This document shows positions 36,846-47,213 of a stretch of DNA of 64,000 nt, one piece after another. Position 1 is the stretch's first letter; each line of letters opens with the position of its first letter. Where the stretch lies: contig NZ_JAAIKE010000001.1 of the NCBI RefSeq assembly GCF_010915705.1, positions 372,001 through 436,000 of the forward strand, written 5' to 3'. The notes under the pieces are model-generated. The model was not told the DNA's origin. It did no database searches and was given only the letters and a program-made list of their open reading frames with translations. The stretch is from Pseudotabrizicola algicola (lineage in GTDB: Bacteria; Pseudomonadota; Alphaproteobacteria; Rhodobacterales; Rhodobacteraceae). Position numbers and translations under genes: made by a program.

Positions 36846-37844
36846 GTGCAATTGGCCCTCTCGCTCGACACACTTCGCATCGACCCGCCGGTGTTGCTGG
36901 CCCCTCTGGCCGGAATAACCGACCTGCCGTTCCGGCGGATGGTGGCGCGGTTCGGGGCAGGGCTTGTGGTTTCGGAAATGATCGCGAGCGAGGACGTGAT
37001 GCGCGCCCAGCCCTTGGCGCGTGCCAAGGCCGAACTCGGCTTTGGCGAAGCGGCAACCTCGGTGCAGCTTGCGGGGCGCGATCCATACTGGATGGCCGAG
37101 GCGGCGCGCTATGCCGAAGCGCAAGGCGCGCGCGTGATCGACATCAATATGGGCTGCCCTGCAAAGCGGGTCACCGCAGCAGGCGGCAATGGCGCCTGCG
37201 GCTCTGCCCTCATGCGCGAACCCGATCTTGCCACGGCGCTCATCGAGGCGGTGGTCGGTGCGGTTTCGCTGCCGGTCACGCTCAAGACCCGGCTGGGCTG
37301 GGACCATGACTGCCTGAACGCGCCGGAAATCGCGGCGCGGGCCGAGGCGGCAGGCGTCCGCATGATCACCATTCATGGCCGCACACGGAACCAGTTCTAC
37401 AAGGGCAAAGCCGATTGGGCGGCGATTCGCGCTGTCAAGCAGGCGGTGGGCATTCCGGTGATCGCGAATGGCGATATCGTGGACAGCGCAGCCGCAGCAC
37501 AGGCGCTCGCGCAATCGGGGGCCGATGGCGTGATGGTCGGGCGCGGGGCGCAAGGCGCGCCGTGGCGACTGGCGCAAATCGCGCATAGCCTTTTCGGCAC
37601 TCCCGCGCCGCAAGTGCCGCAAGGCGCAGCGCGGGCCGAACTGATTGTCGAGCATTACGAGACGCAGCTTTCCTTCTATGGCCGCGCCCTTGGCGTCAAG
37701 ACGGCGCGCAAGCATCTGTCCTGGTATCTGGAAGAGGCAGTTGCGTTGGCGCAGCGCGCGGCAATCGTCACCAGCGACGATCCGGCACAGGTGATCCGCC
37801 TGATCCGCGCCAGTTTTGCCGATGGCGGAAAGGCGGCCGCGTGA
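36846..37844 (+). CDS. dusB: tRNA-dihydrouridine synthase B (NifR3)
   Basis: FMN enzyme reducing uridine in the tRNA D-loop, about 332 residues. 'VLLAPLAGITDLPFRRMVAR' is the N-terminal FMN motif, 'DINMGCPAKRVTAAGGNGAC' contains the conserved Cys region, and 'TIHGRTRNQFYKG' and 'VMVGRGAQGAPW' complete the barrel signatures. No ATG fits; GTG 36846 or TTG 36852 is likely, with AAGGA at 36839-36843. The stop overlaps the ntrB start (GTGA), the classic nifR3-ntrB-ntrC order of Rhodobacter and related genera. Confidence 0.92.
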   Translation: MQLALSLDTLRIDPPVLLAPLAGITDLPFRRMVARFGAGLVVSEMIASEDVMRAQPLARAKAELGFGEAATSVQLAGRDPYWMAEAARYAEAQGARVIDINMGCPAKRVTAAGGNGACGSALMREPDLATALIEAVVGAVSLPVTLKTRLGWDHDCLNAPEIAARAEAAGVRMITIHGRTRNQFYKGKADWAAIRAVKQAVGIPVIANGDIVDSAAAAQALAQSGADGVMVGRGAQGAPWRLAQIAHSLFGTPAPQVPQGAARAELIVEHYETQLSFYGRALGVKTARKHLSWYLEEAVALAQRAAIVTSDDPAQVIRLIRASFADGGKAAA

Positions 37845-38935
37845 CACCCTATCGCACGCCATATCCGGTGCCGGGCGTGATCTGGGCCAGCCTGCCCATT
37901 CCGGCGCTGTTGGTGGGGCCGGATGGCAGCATCACCGAAGTGAATCCGGCAGCCGAGACGTTCTTCAACGCCTCGTCCCGCTCTCTCATCGGGCAGCCGC
38001 TGCTGGACCGTCTGTCCATCGACGCGCCGATGGAAGAGGCCTTTCACCGCGCCCGGGCCAACCAGTCGACCATTTTCATCAATGATGTCGACGTGACCAC
38101 AGGCGAGCGCGCGCCGGTGCAGTGCAATGTGCAAGTCGCGCCGATGCACGACAATGCCGATTATCTGATGCTGCTGATCAGCCCGCGCGACATCGCGGAT
38201 CGTCTGGGCCGGTCGATGAGTGTGAAATCCGCCGCCAAATCGGCCATCGGCATGGCCGAGATGCTGGCCCACGAAATCAAGAATCCCTTGGCGGGTATTT
38301 CGGGGGCGGCGCAACTGATCAGCATGAACGCCAACCCCGAAGATCGCGAGTTGACCGATCTGATCGTCGAGGAAACCCGCCGTATCGTCAAACTGCTCGA
38401 GCAGGTGGAGCAGTTCGGCAACCTGCGTCCGCCAGACCGTCGCCCCGTCAACATCCATGACGCGCTCGACCGGGCCCGCAAATCGGCAATGGTGGGCTTT
38501 GCGGCCCATATGCAGATCGTCGAGGATTACGACCCCTCGCTGCCCTCCACTCTCGCCGATCCGGACCAGTTGATGCAGGTGTTTCTCAACCTCATCAAGA
38601 ATGCCGCCGAGGCGAGCAAGGGCCGTCCCGGCACGATTCGTCTGCGCACCTTTTATGATCTGTCGCTGCGCCTGCGCCGCAAATCCGGCACTCCTTCGGT
38701 TTTGCCGCTGACAATCGAGATTATTGACGATGGTCCCGGAATTGCGCCGGAAATCGCGGCTGATATTTTTGAGCCCTTCGTTTCGGGCCGCGAGAATGGC
38801 ACAGGCCTCGGTCTGGCGCTGGTCTCGAAAATCATTTCCGACCACGAAGGCTGGGTCCAGGTGGACTCTGTCCCGGGGCGAACAGCCTTTCGCGTCTCGC
38901 TCCCCGTGGCCCCCAAGAAGATGGAGAAAAGCTGA
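37841..38935 (+). CDS. ntrB: nitrogen regulation sensor kinase NtrB
   Basis: Soluble kinase/phosphatase of 364 residues that controls NtrC in response to PII. A PAS domain ('[20 protein letters not shown]') is followed by a HisKA domain with H144 in '[16 protein letters not shown]', then HATPase motifs '[10 protein letters not shown]', 'DDGPGI' and '[10 protein letters not shown]'. The start is GTG 37841 overlapping the dusB stop, and the end overlaps ntrC by one base (TGATG). Coupled translation sets the ratio of the pair. Confidence 0.95.
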   Translation: MTPYRTPYPVPGVIWASLPIPALLVGPDGSITEVNPAAETFFNASSRSLIGQPLLDRLSIDAPMEEAFHRARANQSTIFINDVDVTTGERAPVQCNVQVAPMHDNADYLMLLISPRDIADRLGRSMSVKSAAKSAIGMAEMLAHEIKNPLAGISGAAQLISMNANPEDRELTDLIVEETRRIVKLLEQVEQFGNLRPPDRRPVNIHDALDRARKSAMVGFAAHMQIVEDYDPSLPSTLADPDQLMQVFLNLIKNAAEASKGRPGTIRLRTFYDLSLRLRRKSGTPSVLPLTIEIIDDGPGIAPEIAADIFEPFVSGRENGTGLGLALVSKIISDHEGWVQVDSVPGRTAFRVSLPVAPKKMEKS

Positions 38936-40302
38936 TGGACGGCACTGTTCTGGTGGCAGATGACGACCGCACGATCCGCACCGTGCTCACGCAGGCGCTG
39001 ACGCGCGCAGGCTGCAAGGTGCATGCGACCTCCAGTCTGATGACGCTGATGCGCTGGGTCGAAGAGGGCAAGGGCGATCTGGTGATTTCTGATGTGATCA
39101 TGCCCGATGGCAACGGGCTTGATGCACTGCCCCGCATCGGCAAGATGCGGCCCGGCCTGCCTGTCATTGTGATCTCGGCACAAAACACCATCATGACCGC
39201 CATTCAGGCCGCCGAGGCCGAAGCCTATGACTACCTGCCAAAGCCCTTCGATCTGCCGGATCTGATGAAGCGGTCGGCGCGTGCGCTGGAGATGAAGCGG
39301 CGTGCGCCAAAAGTTCCTGTGCAACCGCTCAAGGACCCCGGTGACGATCTGCCGCTGGTGGGGCGCACTCCGGCGATGCAGGCGCTTTATCGGCTGGTCG
39401 CGCGGGTGATGAACACCGATCTGGCTGTGCTGGTCACCGGCGAATCAGGCACTGGCAAAAGTCTGATCGCCCGCGCGATCCATGATTTCTCCGACCGTCG
39501 CAGCCAGCCCTTCGTTGTGGCGCAGGCCGCAGACCTGCAAGGCATGGAAGGCCCGTCAAGCCTTCTGTCGCGCGCGCGCGGCGGCAGTCTGGTGTTTGAC
39601 GAAGTGGCCGATTACGACGACGACACGCAGGCCCGTATCGTGCGGATGCTTGATCTGATGGGCGACGGCGCGCCGCGTATCATGGCGACAAGCCAGGTCG
39701 ATCTTTCCGCGCGGATGGAGTCAGGGGCCTTTCGCCAAGACCTGTTTTACCGTCTGTCGGGCGTGACCCTGCATGTCCCGTCGCTGCGCGAGCGGGTGGA
39801 TGATATTCCGCTGCTGGCTGACCATTTCCTGAGCCGGGGCGAGCGCGATATCGGTTCGGTGCGACGGCTGTCAAATGATGCGCGCGATCTGGTGCGCGGC
39901 TATTCCTGGCCGGGCAATGTGCGCCAACTCGAAAACACCCTGCGGCGGCTGATGGTCACCTCGTCCGAGGCGGAAATCAGTCGCGCGGAAGTCGAATCGG
40001 TGCTGGGCAACCAACCGGTGATGGAGCCGCTCAAGGGGGGCGGCGAGAATGAAAAGCTGTCGGCTTCGGTGGCGCGGCACCTCAAGCGCTATTTCGACTT
40101 GCATGGCGGACATTTGCCACCCGCCGGCGTTTATCAGCGCATCTTGCGCGAAGTAGAGATGCCGCTGATCGAAATCGCGCTGGATGCCACCGCAGGAAAT
40201 CAGGCCAAATGTGCTGATCTGCTTGGCATCAACCGCAATACCTTGCGTAAGAAGATCACAGACCTCGATATCCGCGTGACACGGAGGCGCAAGCTGATGT
40301 AA
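38935..40302 (+). CDS. ntrC: nitrogen regulator NtrC lacking the GAFTGA loop
   Basis: Response regulator of 455 residues. The receiver has D53 ('ISDVIMPDG'), the AAA+ domain has Walker A 'GESGTGKS' at 169-176, and a Fis-type helix-turn-helix ends the protein ('[19 protein letters not shown]'). The sigma54-contacting GAFTGA loop is absent: after '[20 protein letters not shown]' the chain passes directly to '[14 protein letters not shown]'. This matches Rhodobacter capsulatus NtrC, which activates sigma70 rather than sigma54 promoters. Confidence 0.95.
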   Translation: MDGTVLVADDDRTIRTVLTQALTRAGCKVHATSSLMTLMRWVEEGKGDLVISDVIMPDGNGLDALPRIGKMRPGLPVIVISAQNTIMTAIQAAEAEAYDYLPKPFDLPDLMKRSARALEMKRRAPKVPVQPLKDPGDDLPLVGRTPAMQALYRLVARVMNTDLAVLVTGESGTGKSLIARAIHDFSDRRSQPFVVAQAADLQGMEGPSSLLSRARGGSLVFDEVADYDDDTQARIVRMLDLMGDGAPRIMATSQVDLSARMESGAFRQDLFYRLSGVTLHVPSLRERVDDIPLLADHFLSRGERDIGSVRRLSNDARDLVRGYSWPGNVRQLENTLRRLMVTSSEAEISRAEVESVLGNQPVMEPLKGGGENEKLSASVARHLKRYFDLHGGHLPPAGVYQRILREVEMPLIEIALDATAGNQAKCADLLGINRNTLRKKITDLDIRVTRRRKLM

Positions 40303-40405
40303 AACCGCAACATCTGGCGTGTCCTTGTCGCCCTATGGCGGAATGGACGCATGATGTGGCGGAACAGGCACGCTTTGGGCGCGCCTGCATCGGGGGCAGG
40401 GACGA

Positions 40406-42667
40406 GTGCAGCGTGCGTTGGGATCAGCGGCCTGGGATCGGCTGGCGCATCTGCGCAGGCAACGCCGGGTGCAGACTGCGACAACCTTCGGGCTTGTGTT
40501 TCTGGGGCCGCTGCTGGCGGTGATGACCTTTCTCACGCTCGGGCCGTTCAGCCAAGGGTCGAACAGTCCGGCGCTTCGGCTGATCCTGCTGGCCGACCTT
40601 GTCTACATTCTTGTCGTGGCCGCATTGGTGCTGGCGCGCGTGGCGCGGCTGATGGCCGATCGGCGCAGCCAGTCGGCAGGCTCGCGGCTGCACTTGCGCC
40701 TGTCGGGCGTGTTCGCGCTGGTCGCGCTGGTGCCGACGGTTCTGGTCGCCGTCTTTGCGGTGCTGACGGTGAACATCGGCCTTGAGGGGTGGTTTTCCGA
40801 CCGCGTGCGCTCTGTGGTGGGCAGCTCGCTTGCGGCCGCGCAGGCCTATGACAGACAAAGCCGCGAGGACCTGATCGAGGATGCAACCGGCCTCGCGGCC
40901 TATCTGAACGTTGCCAAACAGTCGACCTTCTTCTTGCCGGATGACGGGCTGCGCCCCTTGCTCTCGCAAGGGCAGGCGGCGGTGCAGCGCGGGCTGAAGG
41001 AGGCGTTTCTGATCGATGGCAGCGGCACTTTGCTCACGCGGGGGCAGCGGTCCTATCTGTTTGATTTCGAAACCCCGCCACCCGAGGCCCTGATCCGCGC
41101 CCGCACCGAAGGGCCTCAGTTGATCGAGGATTGGGAAAATGACGAATTCCGCGCCGTGGTGGCGCTGGAGGCCTTTGTCGACCGTTACCTCTATGTCAGC
41201 CGGACGGTTGATGGCCAGCTTCTCTCGCTTCTCGACTCCACGCGCGAAACCGTTCGGCTTTACAACCAGCTGGAGGCAGACCGGGGCAGGGTGCTGCTCA
41301 ACTTCGGCCTGATCTACTTGGGCTTCGCCATCATCCTCATCCTTGCCGCCACGTGGATGGGCCTGTGGTTTGCCGAACGCCTGTCCAAGCCGGTGGGACG
41401 TCTGGCCGGAGCGGCGCAGCGCGTGGGCGGGGGTGATCTGGACGTGCAGGTCAAGGAGGAACAGGGCGATGACGAAATCGCCATGCTGGGCCGCCTGTTC
41501 AACCAGATGACCCGGCAGCTCAAAGGCCAGCGCGAGGCGCTCATGGATGGCCACCGCCAGACCGAACGCCGCCGCCGCCTGTTCGATTCCGTGCTCTCCA
41601 ACGTCACCGCCGGGGTGATCGGACTCGATTCCGAAGGCAAGATCGACTTCGTGAACCGCGCTAGTGAGCGGTTGCTCGACATGGCGGGCGGTGTCGAAGA
41701 TCAATCGCTGTCAGAAGCGGTGCCAGAGTTCGCGCCCTTGTTCGAGCGACTGCGCGAAAGCAACACCAGCGCTGTGCAGGAAGAGGTGCGGCTGACGCGC
41801 AAAGGCAAGCTGGAAAGCCTTCTGGTGCGCATGAGCGTGCGGCGCAGCGATACCGGGCGGCTGGAAGGCTATGTCGTGGCGTTCGATGATGTGACCGAAC
41901 TGGTATCGGCGCAGCGCATGGCAGCATGGGGTGATGTGGCGCGGCGCATCGCGCATGAGATCAAGAACCCGCTGACGCCGATTGCCCTGTCGGCCGAACG
42001 CATCAAACGCAAGTTCCGCGATCAGGTCAGCCAGCCGGAGGACCTTGAGCAGTATACCGATGTTATTGTTCGTCAAACCAACGACTTGCGCCGCATTGTT
42101 GATGAATTTTCCAAATTCGCCCGCATGCCCGAACCTGACCGGCGCGAAACGGATCTGACCCGTCTTTTGCGCGACGCGGTGACTTTGCAGGAAAGCGGGC
42201 AACCGTCGGTGCAGTTCGTCACGGATATTCCCGAAGGCGCGCTGCTGATGGAAATTGACCAGACAATGATCACGCAGGCGCTGACCAACCTTATCAAGAA
42301 CGCGGGCGAAGCCATTGAAACCCTGTATGAAAAGGGTGTGCCAGAGGGGCATCGCGCCCAGATCAGGGTGCAGATGCTGCCGGATGAGGAGGGAGTGACC
42401 ATCCGCATCATGGACAACGGCACCGGCCTGCCGCCTGACCGGGCCCGCCTGTTCGAGCCCTATGTCACCACGCGCGAGAAGGGCACCGGCCTTGGCTTGC
42501 CGATCGTGAAGAAGATCATCGAAGAACACGGCGGCCAGCTGTCCTTGCTGGACGCCCCGATATTTGACGGAAACACCCATGCGGGTGCGATGGCAGAAAT
42601 CCGTCTGCCACGCCTGACCCGCAAGCGGACACGCAACAACATGGTCGCACAGGGCCAGGGAGGCTGA
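40406..42667 (+). CDS. ntrY: sensor kinase NtrY
   Basis: Membrane histidine kinase of 753 residues. Two N-terminal membrane segments at about 25-75 and a further helix near 95-120 precede a periplasmic sensor region. Another membrane helix ('FGLIYLGFAIILILAATWMG') leads to a HAMP domain, a PAS domain ('VTAGVIGLDSEGKIDFVNRA') and HisKA with H517 ('[17 protein letters not shown]'). The HATPase shows 'NLIKNAGEAI' and 'KGTGLGLPIV'. NtrYX systems respond to redox and nitrogen signals in alphaproteobacteria. The start is GTG 40406, with AGGGA upstream. ntrX begins 1 base after the stop. Confidence 0.94.
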   Translation: MQRALGSAAWDRLAHLRRQRRVQTATTFGLVFLGPLLAVMTFLTLGPFSQGSNSPALRLILLADLVYILVVAALVLARVARLMADRRSQSAGSRLHLRLSGVFALVALVPTVLVAVFAVLTVNIGLEGWFSDRVRSVVGSSLAAAQAYDRQSREDLIEDATGLAAYLNVAKQSTFFLPDDGLRPLLSQGQAAVQRGLKEAFLIDGSGTLLTRGQRSYLFDFETPPPEALIRARTEGPQLIEDWENDEFRAVVALEAFVDRYLYVSRTVDGQLLSLLDSTRETVRLYNQLEADRGRVLLNFGLIYLGFAIILILAATWMGLWFAERLSKPVGRLAGAAQRVGGGDLDVQVKEEQGDDEIAMLGRLFNQMTRQLKGQREALMDGHRQTERRRRLFDSVLSNVTAGVIGLDSEGKIDFVNRASERLLDMAGGVEDQSLSEAVPEFAPLFERLRESNTSAVQEEVRLTRKGKLESLLVRMSVRRSDTGRLEGYVVAFDDVTELVSAQRMAAWGDVARRIAHEIKNPLTPIALSAERIKRKFRDQVSQPEDLEQYTDVIVRQTNDLRRIVDEFSKFARMPEPDRRETDLTRLLRDAVTLQESGQPSVQFVTDIPEGALLMEIDQTMITQALTNLIKNAGEAIETLYEKGVPEGHRAQIRVQMLPDEEGVTIRIMDNGTGLPPDRARLFEPYVTTREKGTGLGLPIVKKIIEEHGGQLSLLDAPIFDGNTHAGAMAEIRLPRLTRKRTRNNMVAQGQGG

Positions 42668-42668
42668 G

Positions 42669-44081
42669 ATGAGCATTCTGATTGTCGATGATGAAAAAGA
42701 CATTCGCGAACTGATCGGAGACATTCTGAAGGACGAGGGCTATGCCGTTCGTCTTGCAGGAAATTCCGATGATGCGATGGCCGAGATCAACGCCGATCCG
42801 CCCAGCCTGATGATCCTTGATATCTGGCTGAAAGACAGCCGGATGGATGGCATCGACATTCTGAAAACCGTCAAGCGAGACAACCCTGATGTTCCGGTCG
42901 TCATCATTTCGGGGCATGGCAACATCGAGATCGCCGTCGCTGCCATCAAGCAGGGCGCCTATGACTTCATCGAAAAGCCGTTCAACATCGACCAGTTGAT
43001 GGTGGTGGTCAGCCGCGCAATGGAAACCAGCCGTCTGCGCCGCGAAAACGCCGATCTGCGGCGGCGCGAAGTGACCAGCGCCGAAATGCTTGGCTCGTCG
43101 CCCGCGTTCCGCGCGCTCAAGGCGCAGTTGGAAAAGGTCACCAAATCGAACGGGCGTGTGATGCTGACTGGGCCTTCGGGCAGCGGCAAGGAAATGGCGG
43201 CGCGCTTTATCCATTCCAACTCCAACCGCGCTTCGGCGCCTTTCGTTTCGGTGTCTTCCGCGACGGTGGAGCCGGACCGAATGGAAGAGGTCCTGTTCGG
43301 GCGCGAAACCGCAGAACGTGGAATCGAGAAAGGCCTGCTGGAACAGGCACATGGCGGCGTTGTTTACTTTGACGAAGTCGCCGACATGCCCATCGGCACC
43401 CAGTCCAAGATCTTGCGGGTTCTGGTGGAGCAGCAATTCACGCGCGCGGGCGGCACCGACAAGGTGCGCGTCGATCTGCGGGTCATCTCCTCGACCACCC
43501 GCGATCTGCGCGCCGAAATCGCGGCGGGCCGCTTCCGCCAGGAACTTTACGACCGCCTCAACGTGGTGCCGATCCCGGTTCCCAGTCTGGAGGAACGGCG
43601 CGAGGATATTCCCGAACTCACCCGCCATTTCATTGACCTCTTCCACCGCACGCAAGGCCTGCCGCTGCGCCAATTGACGCAAGAGGCCGAGGCGATGCTG
43701 CAAACCACGGCCTGGCCGGGCAATGTGCGCCAGTTGCGCAACGTGATCGAACGGGTGTTGATCCTTGGCGAAGCCTCGGGCCCGATCGAGGCAAGCGAAT
43801 TGCCGGGGCACGAAGCGGCGGTGGAAGGCAACGGCAGGCTGGTTCTGGGCGGGGCGATGGCCACGCTGCCCTTGCGGGAGGCGCGCGAGGTGTTCGAGCG
43901 CGAATATCTGCTGACCCAGATCAACCGTTTTGGCGGCAACATCAGCCGCACCGCGAATTTTGTCGGCATGGAGCGGAGCGCCCTGCATCGCAAGCTGAAA
44001 TCCCTGGGCGTCGTCACCACATCAAAGTCGGGCGGACGCTCGGCGCATTTCGATGACGTGGAAGAAGACGACGAGGCATGA
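42669..44081 (+). CDS. ntrX: response regulator NtrX without canonical GAFTGA
   Basis: Regulator of 470 residues. The receiver has D51 ('MILDIWLKDS'), the AAA+ domain has 'GPSGSGKE', and a C-terminal Fis-type helix-turn-helix reads 'ISRTANFVGMERSALHRKL'. Where sigma54 activators have GAFTGA it reads 'LFGRETAERGIEKGLLEQA', so interaction with sigma54 is doubtful. It is paired with NtrY (1-base gap, AGGGAGG before the ATG). A 91-base gap with a 9-bp stem hairpin (44097-44105 with 44130-44138) separates it from trkA. Confidence 0.94.
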   Translation: MSILIVDDEKDIRELIGDILKDEGYAVRLAGNSDDAMAEINADPPSLMILDIWLKDSRMDGIDILKTVKRDNPDVPVVIISGHGNIEIAVAAIKQGAYDFIEKPFNIDQLMVVVSRAMETSRLRRENADLRRREVTSAEMLGSSPAFRALKAQLEKVTKSNGRVMLTGPSGSGKEMAARFIHSNSNRASAPFVSVSSATVEPDRMEEVLFGRETAERGIEKGLLEQAHGGVVYFDEVADMPIGTQSKILRVLVEQQFTRAGGTDKVRVDLRVISSTTRDLRAEIAAGRFRQELYDRLNVVPIPVPSLEERREDIPELTRHFIDLFHRTQGLPLRQLTQEAEAMLQTTAWPGNVRQLRNVIERVLILGEASGPIEASELPGHEAAVEGNGRLVLGGAMATLPLREAREVFEREYLLTQINRFGGNISRTANFVGMERSALHRKLKSLGVVTTSKSGGRSAHFDDVEEDDEA

Positions 44082-44172
44082 TGGCCGCAACATTGACCCC
44101 GCCACCGGCTTCTGCGATGCAAGGTCGGTGTGGCGGGGCCAAGCGGCCCGCGCCATAGCATAAGGGGCTGAT

Positions 44173-45549
44173 ATGAAGGTCATCATCTGCGGCGCAGGTC
44201 AGGTCGGATGGCAGATCGCGCGTCAGTTGTCGAGCGAGCGCAACGATGTGACGGTGGTCGATGTGAACCCCGATCTGGTGCGCCGGGCAACAGATACGCT
44301 GGATGTTCAAGGTGTTGTCGGCTTTGCCTCTTATCCTGATGTGCTCGAGCGGGCAGGAGCGCGCGATGCAGATCTGGTGATCGCCGCCACCTATTCCGAC
44401 GAGGTGAACATGGTCACCTGTCAGGTTGCCCATTCGGTGTTTTCGGTGCCGCGCAAGATCGCGCGCCTTCGGGCGCAGAATTATCTGGAGGCGCTGTATT
44501 CCGACCTCTACCGCCGTGACCATCTGCCGATCGACGTGGTGATCAGCCCCGAGCGCGAGGTGGCCGAAGCCGCCTTGCAGCGTCTGGCGGCCCCGTCGAC
44601 CTTTGATACCGAAAGCTTCATGCTGGGCCGGGCGCAGCTTTTGGGCATCGCTCTGGATGAAGACTGCCCGGTGCTGAACACGCCGCTGCGCCAGTTGAAC
44701 GATCTGTTTTCCACCCTGCGCGCCATCGTGGTCGGTGTGCGGCGCGACGGGCGGCTTTTTGCGCCCGATCCGGGCGATCAGCTTTTTGCCGGTGATCAGA
44801 TCTATGTGTTCACCCATTCCGAGGACGTGAACCGCGCGCTTGAAATCTTTGGAAAGAAAACGAAAAAGCAGGAACGGGTCGTCATCATCGGGGGCGGCAA
44901 CGTGGGCCTCGGCGTGGCTCGGACGCTCGAGGCCCGCAGTGACCGCGTGCGCGCCAAGATCATCGAGAAATCGCGCCCGACCGCAGAGCGTGCCGCCGAC
45001 AGTCTGGAGCGGACGATCGTGCTGCATGGCGACGGGATGGATATGGACGTGCTGCTGGAGGCAGCGGTCGACCGTGCCGATGCCGTGCTGGCGGTGACTG
45101 ATGACGACAAGACCAACCTGCTGGTCGCCGTGCGTGCCAAGCAGGCCGGCTGCAGCATGGCGATTGCCTTGGTGAACGACCCCACGCTGGCACCGTTGAT
45201 GGCCCCGCTCGACATCGACGCCTACATCAACCCGCGCGCCACAACGGTTTCGTCGATCCTTCGGCATATCCGGCACGGCCGCGTGCGCGCCGTCTATTCC
45301 ATCGGTGATGCCGAGGCCGAGATGATCGAGGCGCAGATCTTGTCGACCAGTTCCCTGGCGGGCAAGATGATCCGCGAGATCGACTTTCCCGAAGGGGTTC
45401 TGGTCGGGGGGGTGATGAAGGGCGAAAAGGTGATGAAGCCCACCGCCGAATTGCGGCTCGAGGCGGGTGACGTGATCGCTCTCTTCGCGATGGCCCCCGA
45501 TGTGAGAGAGGTGGAGCGCTTGCTGCAAGTCTCCATCGACTTTTTCTGA
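44173..45549 (+). CDS. trkA: Trk potassium system regulatory subunit TrkA
   Basis: Cytoplasmic gating subunit of 458 residues with two RCK repeats. Rossmann motifs are 'IICGAGQVGWQIARQLS' at residue 4 and 'VIIGGGNVGLGVARTLE' near 238. Each is followed by a TrkA-C domain. 'HGDGMDMDVLLEAAVDRADA' is characteristic. It binds NAD(H)/ATP to control TrkH. It overlaps trkH by one base (TGATG), and both lie directly behind ntrYX, the usual alphaproteobacterial order. Confidence 0.96.
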   Translation: MKVIICGAGQVGWQIARQLSSERNDVTVVDVNPDLVRRATDTLDVQGVVGFASYPDVLERAGARDADLVIAATYSDEVNMVTCQVAHSVFSVPRKIARLRAQNYLEALYSDLYRRDHLPIDVVISPEREVAEAALQRLAAPSTFDTESFMLGRAQLLGIALDEDCPVLNTPLRQLNDLFSTLRAIVVGVRRDGRLFAPDPGDQLFAGDQIYVFTHSEDVNRALEIFGKKTKKQERVVIIGGGNVGLGVARTLEARSDRVRAKIIEKSRPTAERAADSLERTIVLHGDGMDMDVLLEAAVDRADAVLAVTDDDKTNLLVAVRAKQAGCSMAIALVNDPTLAPLMAPLDIDAYINPRATTVSSILRHIRHGRVRAVYSIGDAEAEMIEAQILSTSSLAGKMIREIDFPEGVLVGGVMKGEKVMKPTAELRLEAGDVIALFAMAPDVREVERLLQVSIDFF

Positions 45550-47075
45550 TGACCCTGCGGGACCGGGTGCTGGCGGCGCCGCTTCTGGTGACGCTCTCGG
45601 CCCTGTCCGGGCTGGCGATGTTCCTGCCCGCTGCCCACGCCACGCTCACGGGGCTGCACCGCGTTGCGCAGGCCTTCTTCTATTCGGGCGTTCTGGTGCT
45701 GATCCTTACGGGGATGGTCTGGCTCGCCACCTCCAACTGGCAACCCCGCAATATCGCGCGCAGCCAGCTTGCGGCGCTTGCAGGGTCTTATGCGCTGATG
45801 CCGGTGATCTTTGCCCTGCCGCTGACGCAGGCGCTGCCCGATACCAGTTTCAAGAACGCCTGGTTCGAAATGGTATCCTGTTTCACCACCACGGGGGCCA
45901 CGATTTATGACACGCCGGGGAGGCTATCGCCCCCCTTGCACCTGTGGCGGGCCACGGTCGGCTGGCTTGGCGGGCTGTTCATTCTGGTGGCAGCAACGGC
46001 GATTCTGGCGCCGATGAATCTGGGGGGGGTCGAGGTCATGTCTGGCCGCGCGCCGGGGCGCGGCGCGGCAGGGCTTAGCCAGATCACCCGCGTCGCCGAT
46101 CCGTCGCAGCGCTTCCTGCGCTATACCTTGCTGCTCTTTCCCATTTATGCGGGGCTGACACTGCTGCTCTGGCTGTTGCTGATGATTGCCGGCGAGATCA
46201 ATCTGGTGGCGCTGATCCATGCGATGGGAACCCTCTCGACATCGGGAATTGGCATCGACGGTGATCTGAGCGGCCTCAGGACCGGTCTTTGGGGCGAGGC
46301 GCTGATCGTCTTGTTCCTGACACTTGCCCTGACGCGGCGCTTCATGCCCGGCACGCAGTTTGCGCTTATGGAAGGCCCGTTGCGCCGCGACCCCGAAGTG
46401 CGGCTGGCGGTGGTTCTGGTGGCGCTGACCACCTCTGTCCTGTTCTTTCGCCATTTCATCGGTGCGATCGAGGTCGAGGCGACCGATGACGCTGCCTCTG
46501 CCTTGCGCGCGCTGTGGGGCACATTTTTCATGGCCGTCAGCTTTCTGACAACCACAGGCTTTGAATCGGGCGAATGGACAGCGGCGCGCAGCTGGTCCGG
46601 TCTGACCAGCCCGGGGCTTGTCCTGCTCGGGCTTGCGATCATTGGCGGCGGGGTGGCGACCACGGCGGGCGGGGTCAAGCTGCTTCGCGTCTTTGCGCTG
46701 TTCCGGCATGGCGAGCGCGAGCTGGAAAAGCTGATCCACCCGTCCTCGATCGGCGGTCAGGGTCAACAGGCACGGCGGCTGCGCAGGGAGGGGGCCTATT
46801 TCGCATGGCTTTTCTTCATGCTGTTTGCGCTGTCGATCGCCGTCGGCACCGCTGCCCTGTCACTGATCGGGCGGCCTTTCGAAGATGCGCTGGTGCTGAC
46901 CCTCGCGGCGCTGTCGACCACGGGGCAGCTGGCCGACCTCGCTGGGGCGGCCCCCATCCGCTATGCCGAACTTGAATCATCGGCAAAGGTGTTTCTGGCC
47001 ATCCTTATGGTGGTCGGACGCCTCGAGACGCTGGCGCTCTTGGCGCTCTTTGCTCCGGCAAGTTGGCAACGCTGA
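45549..47075 (+). CDS. trkH: potassium uptake channel subunit TrkH
   Basis: Inner-membrane K+ translocating subunit of 508 residues with about ten hydrophobic helices and four selectivity-filter repeats. Repeat landmarks include 'MVSCFTTTGATIYD', 'HAMGTLSTSGIGIDG', 'AVSFLTTTGFESGEW' and 'LAALSTTGQLADL', each with the threonine-glycine filter. Translation is coupled to trkA. Downstream is a 138-base gap before hfq, with only a weak hairpin plus T-run near 47080-47102. Confidence 0.95.
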   Translation: MTLRDRVLAAPLLVTLSALSGLAMFLPAAHATLTGLHRVAQAFFYSGVLVLILTGMVWLATSNWQPRNIARSQLAALAGSYALMPVIFALPLTQALPDTSFKNAWFEMVSCFTTTGATIYDTPGRLSPPLHLWRATVGWLGGLFILVAATAILAPMNLGGVEVMSGRAPGRGAAGLSQITRVADPSQRFLRYTLLLFPIYAGLTLLLWLLLMIAGEINLVALIHAMGTLSTSGIGIDGDLSGLRTGLWGEALIVLFLTLALTRRFMPGTQFALMEGPLRRDPEVRLAVVLVALTTSVLFFRHFIGAIEVEATDDAASALRALWGTFFMAVSFLTTTGFESGEWTAARSWSGLTSPGLVLLGLAIIGGGVATTAGGVKLLRVFALFRHGERELEKLIHPSSIGGQGQQARRLRREGAYFAWLFFMLFALSIAVGTAALSLIGRPFEDALVLTLAALSTTGQLADLAGAAPIRYAELESSAKVFLAILMVVGRLETLALLALFAPASWQR

Positions 47076-47213
47076 CCCGTCCTTCTGTAACGGACTGTTT
47101 TTTGGGCTGGAATCTCGCCGTTTCCCGTCCCATACTCGCGAACAATGCGCCATCGGCAGCCTGATAAGCCGAGGGACAGGGATAAAACGCGCAAAGTTAA
47201 GGGCACGAAGAGA

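Noticed and set aside
44078-44158. A 26-codon frame starting at an ATGA overlap with the ntrX stop
   Set aside because: It is short, Pro/Ala-rich, with no hydrophobic segment, and it overlaps a 9-bp stem hairpin; chance is more likely.
47076-47110. Terminator behind trkH
   Set aside because: The stem is only 4 bp (GTCC/GGAC) although a T-run follows; too weak to call.
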